Positions 15,317-23,918 of a DNA stretch of 45,869 bases are shown here, in pieces; within the stretch, counting starts at the first letter, position 1; every line of letters begins with the position of its first letter. The position numbers and the translations under genes were made by a program. The notes below the pieces were generated by a model, which made no database searches, was not told the DNA's origin, and saw nothing but the letters and a program-made list of their open reading frames with translations. Source of the DNA: Armatimonadota bacterium (lineage in GTDB: Bacteria; Armatimonadota; Fimbriimonadia; Fimbriimonadales; Fimbriimonadaceae); contig DAIDHV010000011.1 in NCBI GenBank assembly GCA_027451905.1, positions 1 through 45,869 on the forward strand. The letters are read 5' to 3'.

Positions 15317-16651
15317 TTAAAGATCTGATGGAATCGCTTCTCTTGCAAAAAGAGCCTCATATGTCTCCCTAGATTGCAACAGCACATACTGGCCGGATTC
15401 TCTGATAAGGATGGTTGGTGGTCTTAAAAAGCGATTATAGTTGCTTGCCATGGAAGAGTTGTAAGCTCCCGTGTAAAGCACCTGCAAATAGTCTCCAACT
15501 GCAAGAGAACTGGGAAGTTCGACGTCTTCAAAGAGTCTATCCGTTTCACAATGGCTACCACTGATTGTAGCGGTCCTTGAGTTCCCACTGCCATCCAAAA
15601 CCGAGCCCAATGTTATTGAAGACTTTGCATTCGACTCAATTGGCAAAACTGTATACCGGCTTCCGTAGAGCGCGGGTCGAGGATTATCGCTGAGCCCGCC
15701 ATCAACTGCAACGTAGGCCTTTCTGCCGGAGTAAGCAGGCACCGATTTAATGGCTCCAATTTGATACAGGGTCACTCCTGCGCCCGCACAAAGGGATCTC
15801 CCTGGTTCTTGAACAAGTTCAGGCTTATAGTTTTTGTCGGACCACTCGGAGGTTACGGCTTCAACCACTTTTTGGCAATACTCCTCAACTTCCATAGGAA
15901 CATCTTTGGACGTGTAGGACACACCAAGTCCGCCACCAATGTTAAGAATGCTGGCTTCAAAGGCAAATTCCTTTTTCATTTCTTCTGCAAACGAAGAAAT
16001 GGTTTGACCTCCTGAAACCTGAGCCGATGGATCGAGAAGCTGAGAACCTACGTGACAGTGAAATCCGTACAAGGGAAGTCCAAGTTCGAGGCACTTTTGA
16101 ACGGCTAACCGCGCCGAACCATCCACAATGTTGAAACCGAATTTAGTATCGGCTTGGCCAGTCGAAATCTTGGCGTGGGTAATCGGGTCAACTCCGGGAG
16201 CCAATCTCAAAAGGATTTTAGTGTTTCCTAGAGGCACCAGGTTGGCAAGCAAGTCTATTTCACCAAAGTGATCAACAATAATTTGCCCGATGCCGCTTTT
16301 CAAGGCAAATCTCAGGACATCAGCCGATTTGTTATTGCCATGAAGATGACAGTCCTCGGCAGGAACACCTGCCAAAATCGCAACTCGCAATTCACCTTCG
16401 GAAGCAACGTCAATTTTGCAACCCTCCTGGTAAGCGATCTTTACAACTCCGGCGGTGGAGTTTGCTTTGGATGCAAAGGTGACTTCGGAGTGGCTGTAGG
16501 CGCTTCTGAAGGCGTTGACGTACCTTCGTATAGTTTGTCTTAAGGTCTTTTCATCAAGGACGTAAGCTGGGGTGCCAAATTTTTCTGCAATCTGGAGTGC
16601 CTGGTCTTTGGTAAGTATGAAATTCATCTGAGAACGGGAAGCGTCAGTCAC
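15317..16651 (-). CDS. lysA: diaminopimelate decarboxylase
   Basis: A PLP enzyme for the last step of lysine synthesis, about 440 aa. The Schiff-base Lys lies in FASKAN (residue 62 from this start). HCHVGSQ, the glycine-rich GGGLGVSY, EPGRSLCAGAG and, near the C-terminus, YTGAYNSSMASNYN with the family's substrate-binding Tyr are all present. Three starts are possible: TTG 16654, GTG 16651, or ATG 16627 (MNFILTKDQ). A TATAAT box ends six bases before the GTG, matching a pattern of leaderless genes in this window, so GTG is preferred; ATG would give a 30-base gap. It is the first gene of a four-gene operon. Confidence 0.95.
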   Translation of the reverse strand: MTDASRSQMNFILTKDQALQIAEKFGTPAYVLDEKTLRQTIRRYVNAFRSAYSHSEVTFASKANSTAGVVKIAYQEGCKIDVASEGELRVAILAGVPAEDCHLHGNNKSADVLRFALKSGIGQIIVDHFGEIDLLANLVPLGNTKILLRLAPGVDPITHAKISTGQADTKFGFNIVDGSARLAVQKCLELGLPLYGFHCHVGSQLLDPSAQVSGGQTISSFAEEMKKEFAFEASILNIGGGLGVSYTSKDVPMEVEEYCQKVVEAVTSEWSDKNYKPELVQEPGRSLCAGAGVTLYQIGAIKSVPAYSGRKAYVAVDGGLSDNPRPALYGSRYTVLPIESNAKSSITLGSVLDGSGNSRTATISGSHCETDRLFEDVELPSSLAVGDYLQVLYTGAYNSSMASNYNRFLRPPTILIRESGQYVLLQSRETYEALFAREAIPSDL

Positions 16652-16657
16652 CAAAAG

Positions 16658-16687
16658 ATTATATCCGCAAGTTCAAATTTGAACTTG
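16658..16687 (-). promoter_or_regulatory. lysA promoter with a 20-bp perfect palindrome
   Basis: On the minus strand TATAAT (complement of 16658-16663) lies just before the lysA start. Four bases upstream is the perfect palindrome CAAGTTCAAATTTGAACTTG (16668-16687), covering the spacer and the -35 position, where no good -35 hexamer is found. This is a strong candidate binding site for a dimeric regulator of the lysA operon, and possibly of the divergent dxr gene. Confidence 0.65.
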
Positions 16688-16742
16688 TTTCTAGCCTAGG
16701 TTGGTTCTACGAAAAGAAGCGAAAATTGTGATGTCGGGGCTG

Positions 16743-16748
16743 TAAACT
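16743..16748 (+). promoter_or_regulatory. -10 box of dxr (leaderless candidate)
   Basis: TAAACT preceded by TG, seven bases before the GTG start of dxr. No Shine-Dalgarno sequence intervenes, so the transcript would begin at or next to the start codon. Confidence 0.5.
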
Positions 16749-16755
16749 GTGGTTA

Positions 16756-17880
16756 GTGAAAAAGAGGCTTGTTGTCCTTGGCAGTACGGGGAGCATTGGA
16801 ACGCAGACCTTGGAGCTAGTCCGAGAGCACCCGTCCCAGCTTGAGGTTATTGGATTAGCCGCCAAATCTAACGCCGACTTGCTTCTTCAACAAGCGGCTG
16901 AGTTTCACGTTAAGAACTTTGCCCTCTTTGATTCTGAATTAGAAAATTCATTGGGAAGTGGGGTCAATGGCTTAGTCGAGCTTTCAGAATTGCCAAATGC
17001 GGATGTCATTGTGATGGCGGTCTCCGGCGCAATTGGGCTCAAACCATCGTTGGCTGCCCTCCATGCTGGCAAAAGACTTGCATTAGCCAGCAAAGAGGTC
17101 TTGGTGATGGCGGGCCAAGAAGTCATGCGAATTGCGGGCGGTGCAGGAGAAAAACTGACCCCCATCGACAGCGAGCATAGCGCGATTTTTCAGTGTCTGC
17201 AAGGAGTTCCAAAAGGGCTCCTCAAAGAAGTCATCCTAACCGCCTCTGGCGGGCCCTTTCATGGCAAGTCAATCAAGGACCTGGAAAACGTGTCTTTACA
17301 AGACGCCTTGAACCATCCAACCTGGAAGATGGGAGGCAAAATCACAATCGACTCCGCCACCCTGATGAATAAGGCGCTGGAATGGATTGAAGCCAAATGG
17401 CTCTTTAGTCTCCAACCAAGTCAACTAGACGCGGTGGTTCATCGGCAAAGCATCGTGCACTCACTCATCAAGACTTCGGATGGCAGTGTGCTTGCCCAGA
17501 TGGGTTGGCCCAATATGAAGCTGCCAATTTTGTATAGCCTGACCTTTCCAGACAGAATTCAAAACAAATTGGCACCATGGAACCCCATTGATTCACCCCA
17601 TCTGACGTTTGAGCCCATCGATCATAAGACATTTCCCAGCTTACAAATGGCAAAGGTGGCAATGGAAAAAGGAGGGGCAGCATGTGCCATTTTCAATGCT
17701 GCCAATGAGTGCCTTGTTGGCCTCTTTTTGCAAGAAAAAATCAGATTTCTAGATATCTTTCGGGGAGTTGAGTGGGTCTGCAGTCACGTTGAGGAGGAAG
17801 GGTCCACCATCGAATGTTTGACAAATGCCGATAGAGAAGCAAGGCTCAAAGCCCAAGAGTGGTCTGAACTTCACAAGTAA
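16756..17880 (+). CDS. dxr: 1-deoxy-D-xylulose 5-phosphate reductoisomerase
   Basis: 374 aa, normal for Dxr (IspC), which makes methylerythritol 4-phosphate in the non-mevalonate isoprenoid pathway. The NADPH fold begins GSTGSIGTQTLEL (residues 9-21). ASKEVLVMAG, the metal-binding DSEHSAIFQCLQG, LTASGGPF and ATLMNKALEWIEAKWLF are all hallmarks. HRQSIVHSL is the conserved flexible-loop region. It starts at GTG, seven bases after a TAAACT box. RseP follows 30 bases later on the same strand, a common dxr-rseP neighbourhood in bacteria. Confidence 0.97.
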   Translation: MKKRLVVLGSTGSIGTQTLELVREHPSQLEVIGLAAKSNADLLLQQAAEFHVKNFALFDSELENSLGSGVNGLVELSELPNADVIVMAVSGAIGLKPSLAALHAGKRLALASKEVLVMAGQEVMRIAGGAGEKLTPIDSEHSAIFQCLQGVPKGLLKEVILTASGGPFHGKSIKDLENVSLQDALNHPTWKMGGKITIDSATLMNKALEWIEAKWLFSLQPSQLDAVVHRQSIVHSLIKTSDGSVLAQMGWPNMKLPILYSLTFPDRIQNKLAPWNPIDSPHLTFEPIDHKTFPSLQMAKVAMEKGGAACAIFNAANECLVGLFLQEKIRFLDIFRGVEWVCSHVEEEGSTIECLTNADREARLKAQEWSELHK

Positions 17881-17910
17881 AATCAACGTTGACATTCAAA
17901 GATCAAGACT

Positions 17911-19278
17911 ATGTTTCATCGCCTACTATTTGACGCAACCGTCGTTTTTGTTTTTCTAGCAATGATGATGATGCTGGTTCTGGCTCACGAATATGGTCAT
18001 TATCTGTTTGCTCGCCTTTGCAAAATGGGGGTTGAAGAATTTTCAATTGGTTTTGGTAACCCTCTTGTGTGCACTTATCGGGTCAAGGAGACCTTGGTGC
18101 CCATTTCGCAAGATGAAACAAGCCAGCTGCAGAATCTGAAAGAAAGCTTGTCAAATTCAGAGGACGGAGCATTAGGTTTTGCATCAAGGCTTGAAGGTGG
18201 CCAGCCTGAAAAGCAAGGCACCGAAGAAATTGTTGAAGCTAACGGCCAACTGTATCTCAAAGAAAAAACACGCTTCACAATAAGGGCTTGGCCGCTTGGA
18301 GGTTTTGTGCGCATCAAGGGAATGGTGCCCGATGAAGAGAATTCCGAAGTGCATATCCCGGGAGGGTTTTATCAGAAATCGCCGTTCAAAAGATTCTTGG
18401 TACTTCTTGCGGGACCTCTCTTCAGTGTTGCCGCCGGGGTCCTTCTTTTGGTTCCCTACAATATGGTTGTTGGGCAGCCTAAAGCCGATCACACCCCCGT
18501 GATTGCGGGCATTGCGGTTGGAATGCCGGCTATGAGGGCAGGCTTAAAATTAGGAGACAAGGTGGTTTCTATTAACGGGCACAAGATCACCGATTTTTAC
18601 CAAATCCTCACTCTCGTCAGGCAAAACGGAGTCAAACCGCTTTCGGTGGTGGTCGCAAGGAATAACAAAGACCTTACCTTTCGGGTCACCCCAGAACTTG
18701 ATTCGGAAGAAACTCCGGTGATAGGTCCAGATTTAGAGCCAACGGGGGCCATGGCCGTCCAGACAAAAATTGGAATTGTTTGGAACCAGAAATTTGTCCC
18801 CCTTGCCTTTTTTCCTGCACTCGAGAATGCAGCTGTCTTGCCTTGGATCACGGTTTCTGGATTAGCAGATGGAATTCTTCATCCCGCCCAGCTCAAAAAC
18901 AATGTTGGCGGCCCTGAGACAATGATCAAACTCACTGCCAACGCGACTCAGCAAGGGTTTTTGCAGATTCTTTTGCTTTCTGGGCTTCTCAGCGTGTCTC
19001 TTGGAATCTTCAATTTATTGCCGTTTCCACCCCTTGATGGAGGGCAGATGATGATTTCCATTGTGGAAATGCTAAGGAGGGGCAAACGGCTAAGCTTGAA
19101 GGTGCAAAGTCTGGTTTTTAGCACCGGCCTTGCGGTTGTGGGAATGTTAGTGGCAACCGTCCTTGTGTTGGATTTCATGAATGGCCTCAAGAAGCCACCC
19201 CCGGACATCAAAATAATCACTTCAAAATCCCAGCAAACAGCATCATCTAGCACGGATCCAAAGGGCGGTAAAAACTAG
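17911..19278 (+). CDS. rseP: RseP-type site-2 protease with PDZ domain
   Basis: 455 aa, an intramembrane zinc protease that releases regulators such as anti-sigma factors. HEYGH with the zinc His residues is at positions 26-30 in the first membrane helix, followed by the family segment GVEEFSIGFGNPL. A hydrophilic insertion of about 70 residues (EDGALGFASRLEGGQPEKQ) precedes RAWPLGGFVRIKGM. One PDZ domain spans about residues 190-270 (GIAVGMPAMRAGLKLGDKVVSINGHKI). The C-terminal NLLPFPPLDGG holds the third metal ligand. E. coli RseP has two PDZ domains; one is visible here. It lies directly after dxr. Confidence 0.92.
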   Translation: MFHRLLFDATVVFVFLAMMMMLVLAHEYGHYLFARLCKMGVEEFSIGFGNPLVCTYRVKETLVPISQDETSQLQNLKESLSNSEDGALGFASRLEGGQPEKQGTEEIVEANGQLYLKEKTRFTIRAWPLGGFVRIKGMVPDEENSEVHIPGGFYQKSPFKRFLVLLAGPLFSVAAGVLLLVPYNMVVGQPKADHTPVIAGIAVGMPAMRAGLKLGDKVVSINGHKITDFYQILTLVRQNGVKPLSVVVARNNKDLTFRVTPELDSEETPVIGPDLEPTGAMAVQTKIGIVWNQKFVPLAFFPALENAAVLPWITVSGLADGILHPAQLKNNVGGPETMIKLTANATQQGFLQILLLSGLLSVSLGIFNLLPFPPLDGGQMMISIVEMLRRGKRLSLKVQSLVFSTGLAVVGMLVATVLVLDFMNGLKKPPPDIKIITSKSQQTASSSTDPKGGKN

Positions 19279-19317
19279 GCTCTCCTTTGTGGAGTGAAGA
19301 GGCTACTTGCTGACAAG

Positions 19318-19323
19318 TAAACT
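19318..19323 (+). promoter_or_regulatory. -10 box of the first Gfo/Idh/MocA gene
   Basis: TAAACT, preceded by G, lies six bases before GTG 19330 and is directly adjacent to GTG 19324. The spacing common to other genes here favours the second GTG. Confidence 0.45.
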
Positions 19324-19329
19324 GTGCCA

Positions 19330-20298
19330 GTGGACGTAATTGTCGTTGGAGCAGGTGGCATGGGATCGGTCCATGCCAGAAACTGGGCGCGGTATGAAGA
19401 CGTAAATCTCAAGATTTACGATCGTGACCTGTCAAAGTCACAAAAACTAGCTTCAGAGACAAACGGATCTGCGGTTGAGGATTTTAAAGGTTCCTTGCAG
19501 GCAAGCTCAATTCTCGATATCTGCACTCCCACCCCGTTTCACCTTGAGTATCTTCTTGAGGGGCTTCGGGAAAACAAGATCATCGCCTGCGAGAAGCCTT
19601 TGGTTCGCAGTGAAGCAGAAATCGAAGCGCTTTCCGAGGCAGTGAAATCTAGCCACGGTCAGGTCATCCCTTGTCATGTGGTTAGAAACTTTCCTCCTTA
19701 TCTAGCCGCCCATCGAGCGATCAAAGATGGGAAGATTGGCACTCCTGCCGCAATCACCATGCATCGGGGCGGAAGAACTCCATCGGGATCTCAGGAGTGG
19801 TTTTTGGATCACTGCCTTTCTGGAGGTGTGTTGCTGGATTTAGCTATCCACGATTTTGATTGGTTGATTTGGACTCTTGGTCCTGCGGCGGAAGTCACAT
19901 CCCGATCGATCAGTTCAAAGACCGGAACGGGGCCAGATTACGCCCTCACAACTATCAAATTTGAAAGCGGCGCGGTAGCGACGGTTGAATCATCTTGGCT
20001 GGATTTGCAAGGTTTTCATACCTGGTTCGACATCTCGGGCAGCGAAGGGCTGCTTCAGCACGATTCGAAAAAGGAAGCATCCGTGATTTTGGGTAAAGGC
20101 ACCGGAATGATCTACGAAAGCTCGCTTTGCCAGCCAGATGATCCTTACACCAAACAAACCGATTCAATTTATCGAGTCGCGAAGTTTAAAGAAGCCCCAG
20201 CCGTGCAATTTGAAGAAGGAATTCAGGCGGTTAGGCTAAGCCTCGCGTCAATCGAAAGTGCGAAGAACCTTTCCACCGTTTCCCTGACGCGAACATGA
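19330..20298 (+). CDS. Gfo/Idh/MocA family NAD(P)-dependent oxidoreductase
   Basis: 322 aa from GTG 19330 (or 324 from GTG 19324). The N-terminal Rossmann fold has VVGAGGMGSVHARNW, then DICTPTPFHLEYL and the family hallmark CEKPLVRSEAE, whose Lys contacts cofactor and substrate. The second domain has GGVLLDLAIHDFDWLIWTLG, a typical GGxxxDxxxHDxD active-site segment. Such enzymes oxidise or reduce sugars, inositols or biliverdin-type substrates; the specific substrate cannot be read from sequence. It is a single gene between rseP and rph, on the same strand, with its own -10-like box. Confidence 0.88.
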   Translation: MDVIVVGAGGMGSVHARNWARYEDVNLKIYDRDLSKSQKLASETNGSAVEDFKGSLQASSILDICTPTPFHLEYLLEGLRENKIIACEKPLVRSEAEIEALSEAVKSSHGQVIPCHVVRNFPPYLAAHRAIKDGKIGTPAAITMHRGGRTPSGSQEWFLDHCLSGGVLLDLAIHDFDWLIWTLGPAAEVTSRSISSKTGTGPDYALTTIKFESGAVATVESSWLDLQGFHTWFDISGSEGLLQHDSKKEASVILGKGTGMIYESSLCQPDDPYTKQTDSIYRVAKFKEAPAVQFEEGIQAVRLSLASIESAKNLSTVSLTRT

Positions 20299-20301
20299 GA
20301 T

Positions 20302-20330
20302 TTGCGAATTCTTTCTAGCCTCGATATAAG
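20302..20330 (+). promoter_or_regulatory. promoter of rph-rdgB
   Basis: TTGCGA (20302-20307), a 17-base spacer and TATAAG (20325-20330) form a good sigma-70-type promoter. The transcript would start near 20337, giving a leader of about 50 bases. The leader contains the hairpin GGGTC-AGA-GACCC at 20352-20364. Confidence 0.6.
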
Positions 20331-20389
20331 AGTAGGCAGGCAAAAACTCGTGGGTCAGAGACCCGTTTGGTAGGTACTCTTTTGGATTC

Positions 20390-21103
20390 ATGAGACACGA
20401 TGGAAGGAAATTTGACGAACTAAGGACCATTTCGATGGAAAGGGGGTTTGCTAAGTTTGCGGAAGGCTCTTGCCTCATAAAAATTGGTGACACCCACATG
20501 CTTGTCACGGCCACCGTTGAAGAGCGGGTGCCGCCTTTCAAAAAGAACAGCGGAGAAGGCTGGGTCACCGCGGAGTATTCCATGTTGCCTCGATCAGGTA
20601 GGCAGAGGAATCAAAGGGAACTCTTGAAGCCGAATGGGAGAAGCCTCGAAATTCAACGGCTCATCGGGCGAGCCATGCGTTCCGTAGTTGATTTGACGGC
20701 GCTAGGGGAAAGGACGGTAACAATTGATTGCGATGCGATCAGAGCCGATGGAGGAACTCGGTGTGCAAGTATTACTGGCGCCTACGTGGCACTTTATGAC
20801 TCTTTTCGGTGGATGATGGACCAGAAACTCCTGAAGAAGTTTCCCCTTAAAGAGCCGATCGCAGCCGTCTCCGTTGGGGTCTATCGAAACCAAGAGGTGT
20901 TGGACTTAGACTACGAAGAAGACAGTCAGGCAGAAGTCGACATGAATGTTGTGATGACAGCGGCAGGGAAGTTTGTTGAAGTCCAAGGGACGGCAGAAGG
21001 AGAGCCATTTAGCCCCGAAACTCTGGGCAAAATGTTGAAACTCGGCAAAAAAGGCTGTGACGAACTAATTGCGCTGCAAAGGGAAACCCTCGGTCTCTCC
21101 TAA
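20390..21103 (+). CDS. rph: ribonuclease PH
   Basis: 237 aa, the normal length. RNase PH is a phosphate-dependent 3-prime exoribonuclease that trims tRNA and rRNA ends. The start MRHDGRKFDELR is canonical, as are VERGF-type MERGFAKFAEGS, GWVTAEYSMLP, GRSLEIQRLIGRAMRSVVD and DCDAIRADGGTRCASITGA. EGEPFSPETL lies near the end. A promoter with a 17-base spacer and a small leader hairpin precede it. RdgB follows after two bases, a conserved rph-rdgB pairing. Confidence 0.97.
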   Translation: MRHDGRKFDELRTISMERGFAKFAEGSCLIKIGDTHMLVTATVEERVPPFKKNSGEGWVTAEYSMLPRSGRQRNQRELLKPNGRSLEIQRLIGRAMRSVVDLTALGERTVTIDCDAIRADGGTRCASITGAYVALYDSFRWMMDQKLLKKFPLKEPIAAVSVGVYRNQEVLDLDYEEDSQAEVDMNVVMTAAGKFVEVQGTAEGEPFSPETLGKMLKLGKKGCDELIALQRETLGLS

Positions 21104-21105
21104 AA

Positions 21106-21747
21106 ATGGCGGCACCAAATCACGTTGTGATTGCAACTCACAACATCAAAAAAAGCAAAGAAATGGTCGATATTTTGAGCGATCGGTTTCCCGCTACAAA
21201 ATTTGAAACATTGGCTAATTTTCCGGGTGCCCCAGAACCGGAAGAAACCGGATCGACGTATCGAGAAAATGCTCTGATCAAGGCAATCTCCGCTTACCAA
21301 TTCACAGGGATTACGTGTATTGCCGATGACGCAGGGTTGGAAATCGATGCCCTAGAGGGAGCTCCTGGCCTGTATAGTAAGCGCTTTGGAGGTGAATCCA
21401 TGAGCTTTCCCGACAAAATGGCCAAGATTCAATCTTTGTTGGAGGGTGTTCCTGAAGAGAAAAGAACCGCCAGATTTAGGTGCTGGGTAGCGATTGTGAG
21501 TGCAGGGCATGAGCCGACCGCATTCGAAGGGGTTTTGGAAGGATTCATTAACCTTCATCCAATTGGTAGCCATGGGTTTGGATACGACCCCATTTTTTAT
21601 GTGCCAGAACTAAAGCGCACCCTTGCTCAGCTGCCACCAAATGAAAAACATAAGATCAGCCATCGAGGAAAGGTGCTCGACAAGGTCGCCGAATTTTGGC
21701 AGTCCAGTCCCGTATGCGCGGCTTCGCCTGGCCTACAAACAGGCTAG
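21106..21747 (+). CDS. rdgB: XTP/dITP diphosphatase (RdgB/HAM1)
   Basis: 213 aa. It hydrolyses non-canonical purine triphosphates such as dITP and XTP to keep them out of nucleic acids. Motifs are ATHNIKKSKEM (family usually ATxNxxKxxE), ETGSTYRENALIKA, ADDAGLEIDAL with catalytic acids, PGLYSKRFGGE, GSHGFGYDPIFYVPE and KHKISHRGKVL. It lies two bases after rph and ends four bases inside the convergent proline dehydrogenase gene. The C-terminal dozen residues (VCAASPGLQTG) extend slightly past the usual end. Confidence 0.96.
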   Translation: MAAPNHVVIATHNIKKSKEMVDILSDRFPATKFETLANFPGAPEPEETGSTYRENALIKAISAYQFTGITCIADDAGLEIDALEGAPGLYSKRFGGESMSFPDKMAKIQSLLEGVPEEKRTARFRCWVAIVSAGHEPTAFEGVLEGFINLHPIGSHGFGYDPIFYVPELKRTLAQLPPNEKHKISHRGKVLDKVAEFWQSSPVCAASPGLQTG

Positions 21748-22733
21748 CCTTTCATTAAGGCCTTTAGGATGAAAAGCACATTGGCAGGCCGCTCGGCAAG
21801 CCGTCTTGAAAAGTAGGGGTACCAAGAGTCTCCAAAGGGCACATAAACCCTGACGTTGAATCCATCTTGAACCAGAGATTCTTGGATGTCTCTTCGAATT
21901 CCGTAAAGCATTTGAAACTCAAATCGTGATGGATCAATGTTTTCCTGCTTGACATACGCCTTGAGTTCTTGGATGATTTTTTCGTCTTGAGTTGCGATAG
22001 CAGGATAGAATCCTTTGGAAAGCAGTAGCTTTGCTTGGCGGACATAGGCTTCATCAACCTTGGATTTATCTTTGTACGCCACCGATTCTGGCTCCAAATA
22101 AGCACCTTTGACCAAACGGCATCTCGCTTGAAGGTCGATAATCCGTTGCACGTCTTCATCGTTACGAAACAGATAGCTTTGTAACACAACCCCCACATTT
22201 TTGTAATCCAAAAAGACTCTTTCAAACATGGCCATTGTCCTTTCCGTGTAGGCGGAACTTTCCATATCGATTCGGACAAAGTTTTTGTGCTCTTCGGCCC
22301 GCCACAAAACCCCGCGCAAATTGTGCTCACAGAATTCCTCCCCTTGGTCTAAACCGCACTGAGTGAGCTTAATCGAGATATTCATAGGCTCGGAGGGGTT
22401 CAAAGTGGGTTCAAGGGTAGCACATGGCTTGAGGGCGGGGTTGGCTCCGTTGGCGGGACTTGTCAGCGGGAACTTTGCAACTGCCTCCAGCATCTGCGAA
22501 TAAGTGGCAACCGCTTGATTTGCCTCTTCTTGGCTGGATGTATTTTCACCTAAATAATCCAATGTAATCCGAATCCTTTTTTCAAGAAGCGGCTTGCATG
22601 CTTCCAATGAACTTTCTAGGGTGTCGCCTGCAATAAACCGATTGACGACCGATCGAAAAAGTCGAGATCGTTTCACCATTCGTTCAACAGGAGAAAGTGA
22701 GGATGCGCGAAGAATTAAGGCGCGGGAAAGCAC
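21744..22733 (-). CDS. proline dehydrogenase, monofunctional
   Basis: 329 aa. It oxidises proline to pyrroline-5-carboxylate with FAD at the membrane surface. The beta-alpha barrel signatures are visible: ISIKLTQCGLD near the first flavin strand, VRIDMESSAYTERTMAMFE, GVVLQSYLFRNDEDV, RCRLVKGAYLEPESVAY and, near the C-terminus, VRVYVPFGDSWYPYFSRRLAERPANV with the substrate-binding Arg pair. The length fits the single-domain enzyme, not bifunctional PutA. It begins three bases after the dusB stop, so the two are cotranscribed, and it converges with rdgB. Confidence 0.93.
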   Translation of the reverse strand: MLSRALILRASSLSPVERMVKRSRLFRSVVNRFIAGDTLESSLEACKPLLEKRIRITLDYLGENTSSQEEANQAVATYSQMLEAVAKFPLTSPANGANPALKPCATLEPTLNPSEPMNISIKLTQCGLDQGEEFCEHNLRGVLWRAEEHKNFVRIDMESSAYTERTMAMFERVFLDYKNVGVVLQSYLFRNDEDVQRIIDLQARCRLVKGAYLEPESVAYKDKSKVDEAYVRQAKLLLSKGFYPAIATQDEKIIQELKAYVKQENIDPSRFEFQMLYGIRRDIQESLVQDGFNVRVYVPFGDSWYPYFSRRLAERPANVLFILKALMKG

Positions 22734-22736
22734 AGA

Positions 22737-23867
22737 TTATTGAACCATAACCGCGGGTTCTTTAGCCTCATCGGCGTTAAAAACAGGTACGTCTGCCTGG
22801 TTCATGAAATCTTCAACCGCGGCTTCAACATCGGCAAAGCCATTGCAGCTAAATAGGATTGCTCTTAATTTTGAGGCATTGGCAAATCCCTTGAAGTAGA
22901 GGGGAAGCTGACCCCTTAATGAAGCCGTCTTTCGCTGATCGCATAGGTCAATTTCCTGCCTGGTTAGGGGGCGATTGAGCTCTTCTTGGAAGTCTTCTTT
23001 AGCAAAGTCAATTGTCATTCGCAAATGTTCCAAGGCAACGGACGCTCGTTCCGTTAGGGTGGGGGGTTGTGGCGCCTCTAAGCCAAGCAGCCGATTTCGG
23101 ACTGACCTTAGGAACCACGGGTTTCCGATTGCGGATCTGCCGATCATAACTCCGTCACATCCGGTTTCTTGCAGCATTTTCACGGCGTCGTCTGCGCATC
23201 GGATGTCCCCGTTGCCAATTAGTGGAATCGAAACCGAGCTCCTCAATTGCTCCAAAAGCTGCCAATTGGCAACTCCATCAAACCCTTGCTGGGCAAATCT
23301 CGCATGAAGGGTCAGGGCCTTAACTCCGCACTGCTCAAATCGCTTTGCCAAATCCGGAGCCGTGAACTCGTGGCGATGCCAGCCGGCTCGAACCTTGACC
23401 GTGACGGGAACAGGAACCGCCTTCACCACGGCTTGAACAACCTTCTCCGCTGTTTCTGGATCTTTGAGAAGGGCCGCTCCAGCTCCTGTTTTGCAAACTT
23501 TTGGCACCCAGCAGCCCATGTTGATGTCGATGATATCGGCACCTTGAATCACGGCGAGTTCCGCTGCCTTTGCCATTGTTTCCGGTTCTCCGCCAAAAAT
23601 TTGAATCGCTACCGGCCTTTCTTCGTCAGCAACTGTCATTTTCTGAATGGTGCGCACCGGATTAAACTTTGCCGCCATTGCGCTCACAAATTCAGAAACG
23701 ACAAGACCGGGGTTTCCGATTCTTTTGCAAAGAATTCGAAACGGCAGATTGGTTACATCTTCCATGGGGGCAAGAACAACGCAAGGATCTACCGCAATGT
23801 CTCCAATGTAGAAGAGTCGAGAAGCGGGGTGCGATTCCATGGAGGTATTGCGTTTCTCGATCACCAC
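22737..23867 (-). CDS. dusB: tRNA-dihydrouridine synthase (DusB-like)
   Basis: 376 aa from GTG 23867; a second GTG directly follows and an ATG lies at residue 10. The FMN-dependent barrel reduces uridines in tRNA. LAPMEDVTNLPFR, the catalytic Cys119 in INMGCWVPKV, VTVKVRAGW, LTLHAR, IGNGDI and GVMIGRSAIGNPWF are present. The family normally reads GCPxxKV at the active site; GCWVPKVCKTGAG here keeps the Cys but changes its neighbours. A C-terminal extension of about 30 residues rich in acidic and Val residues follows the normal end. It sits upstream of proline dehydrogenase and is divergent from the second Gfo/Idh/MocA gene. Confidence 0.93.
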   Translation of the reverse strand: MVIEKRNTSMESHPASRLFYIGDIAVDPCVVLAPMEDVTNLPFRILCKRIGNPGLVVSEFVSAMAAKFNPVRTIQKMTVADEERPVAIQIFGGEPETMAKAAELAVIQGADIIDINMGCWVPKVCKTGAGAALLKDPETAEKVVQAVVKAVPVPVTVKVRAGWHRHEFTAPDLAKRFEQCGVKALTLHARFAQQGFDGVANWQLLEQLRSSVSIPLIGNGDIRCADDAVKMLQETGCDGVMIGRSAIGNPWFLRSVRNRLLGLEAPQPPTLTERASVALEHLRMTIDFAKEDFQEELNRPLTRQEIDLCDQRKTASLRGQLPLYFKGFANASKLRAILFSCNGFADVEAAVEDFMNQADVPVFNADEAKEPAVMVQ

Positions 23868-23918
23868 TTCTGTTTACCTTTTTGGCACGTGCATCAACCT
23901 ATTTTTTGCTGGAATTGG

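Noticed and set aside
16627-16627. ATG 16627 as the lysA start
   Set aside because: Possible, but the TATAAT is six bases from GTG 16651, the same spacing as other leaderless candidates, and the ATG has no ribosome site. The GTG was preferred while noting the ambiguity.
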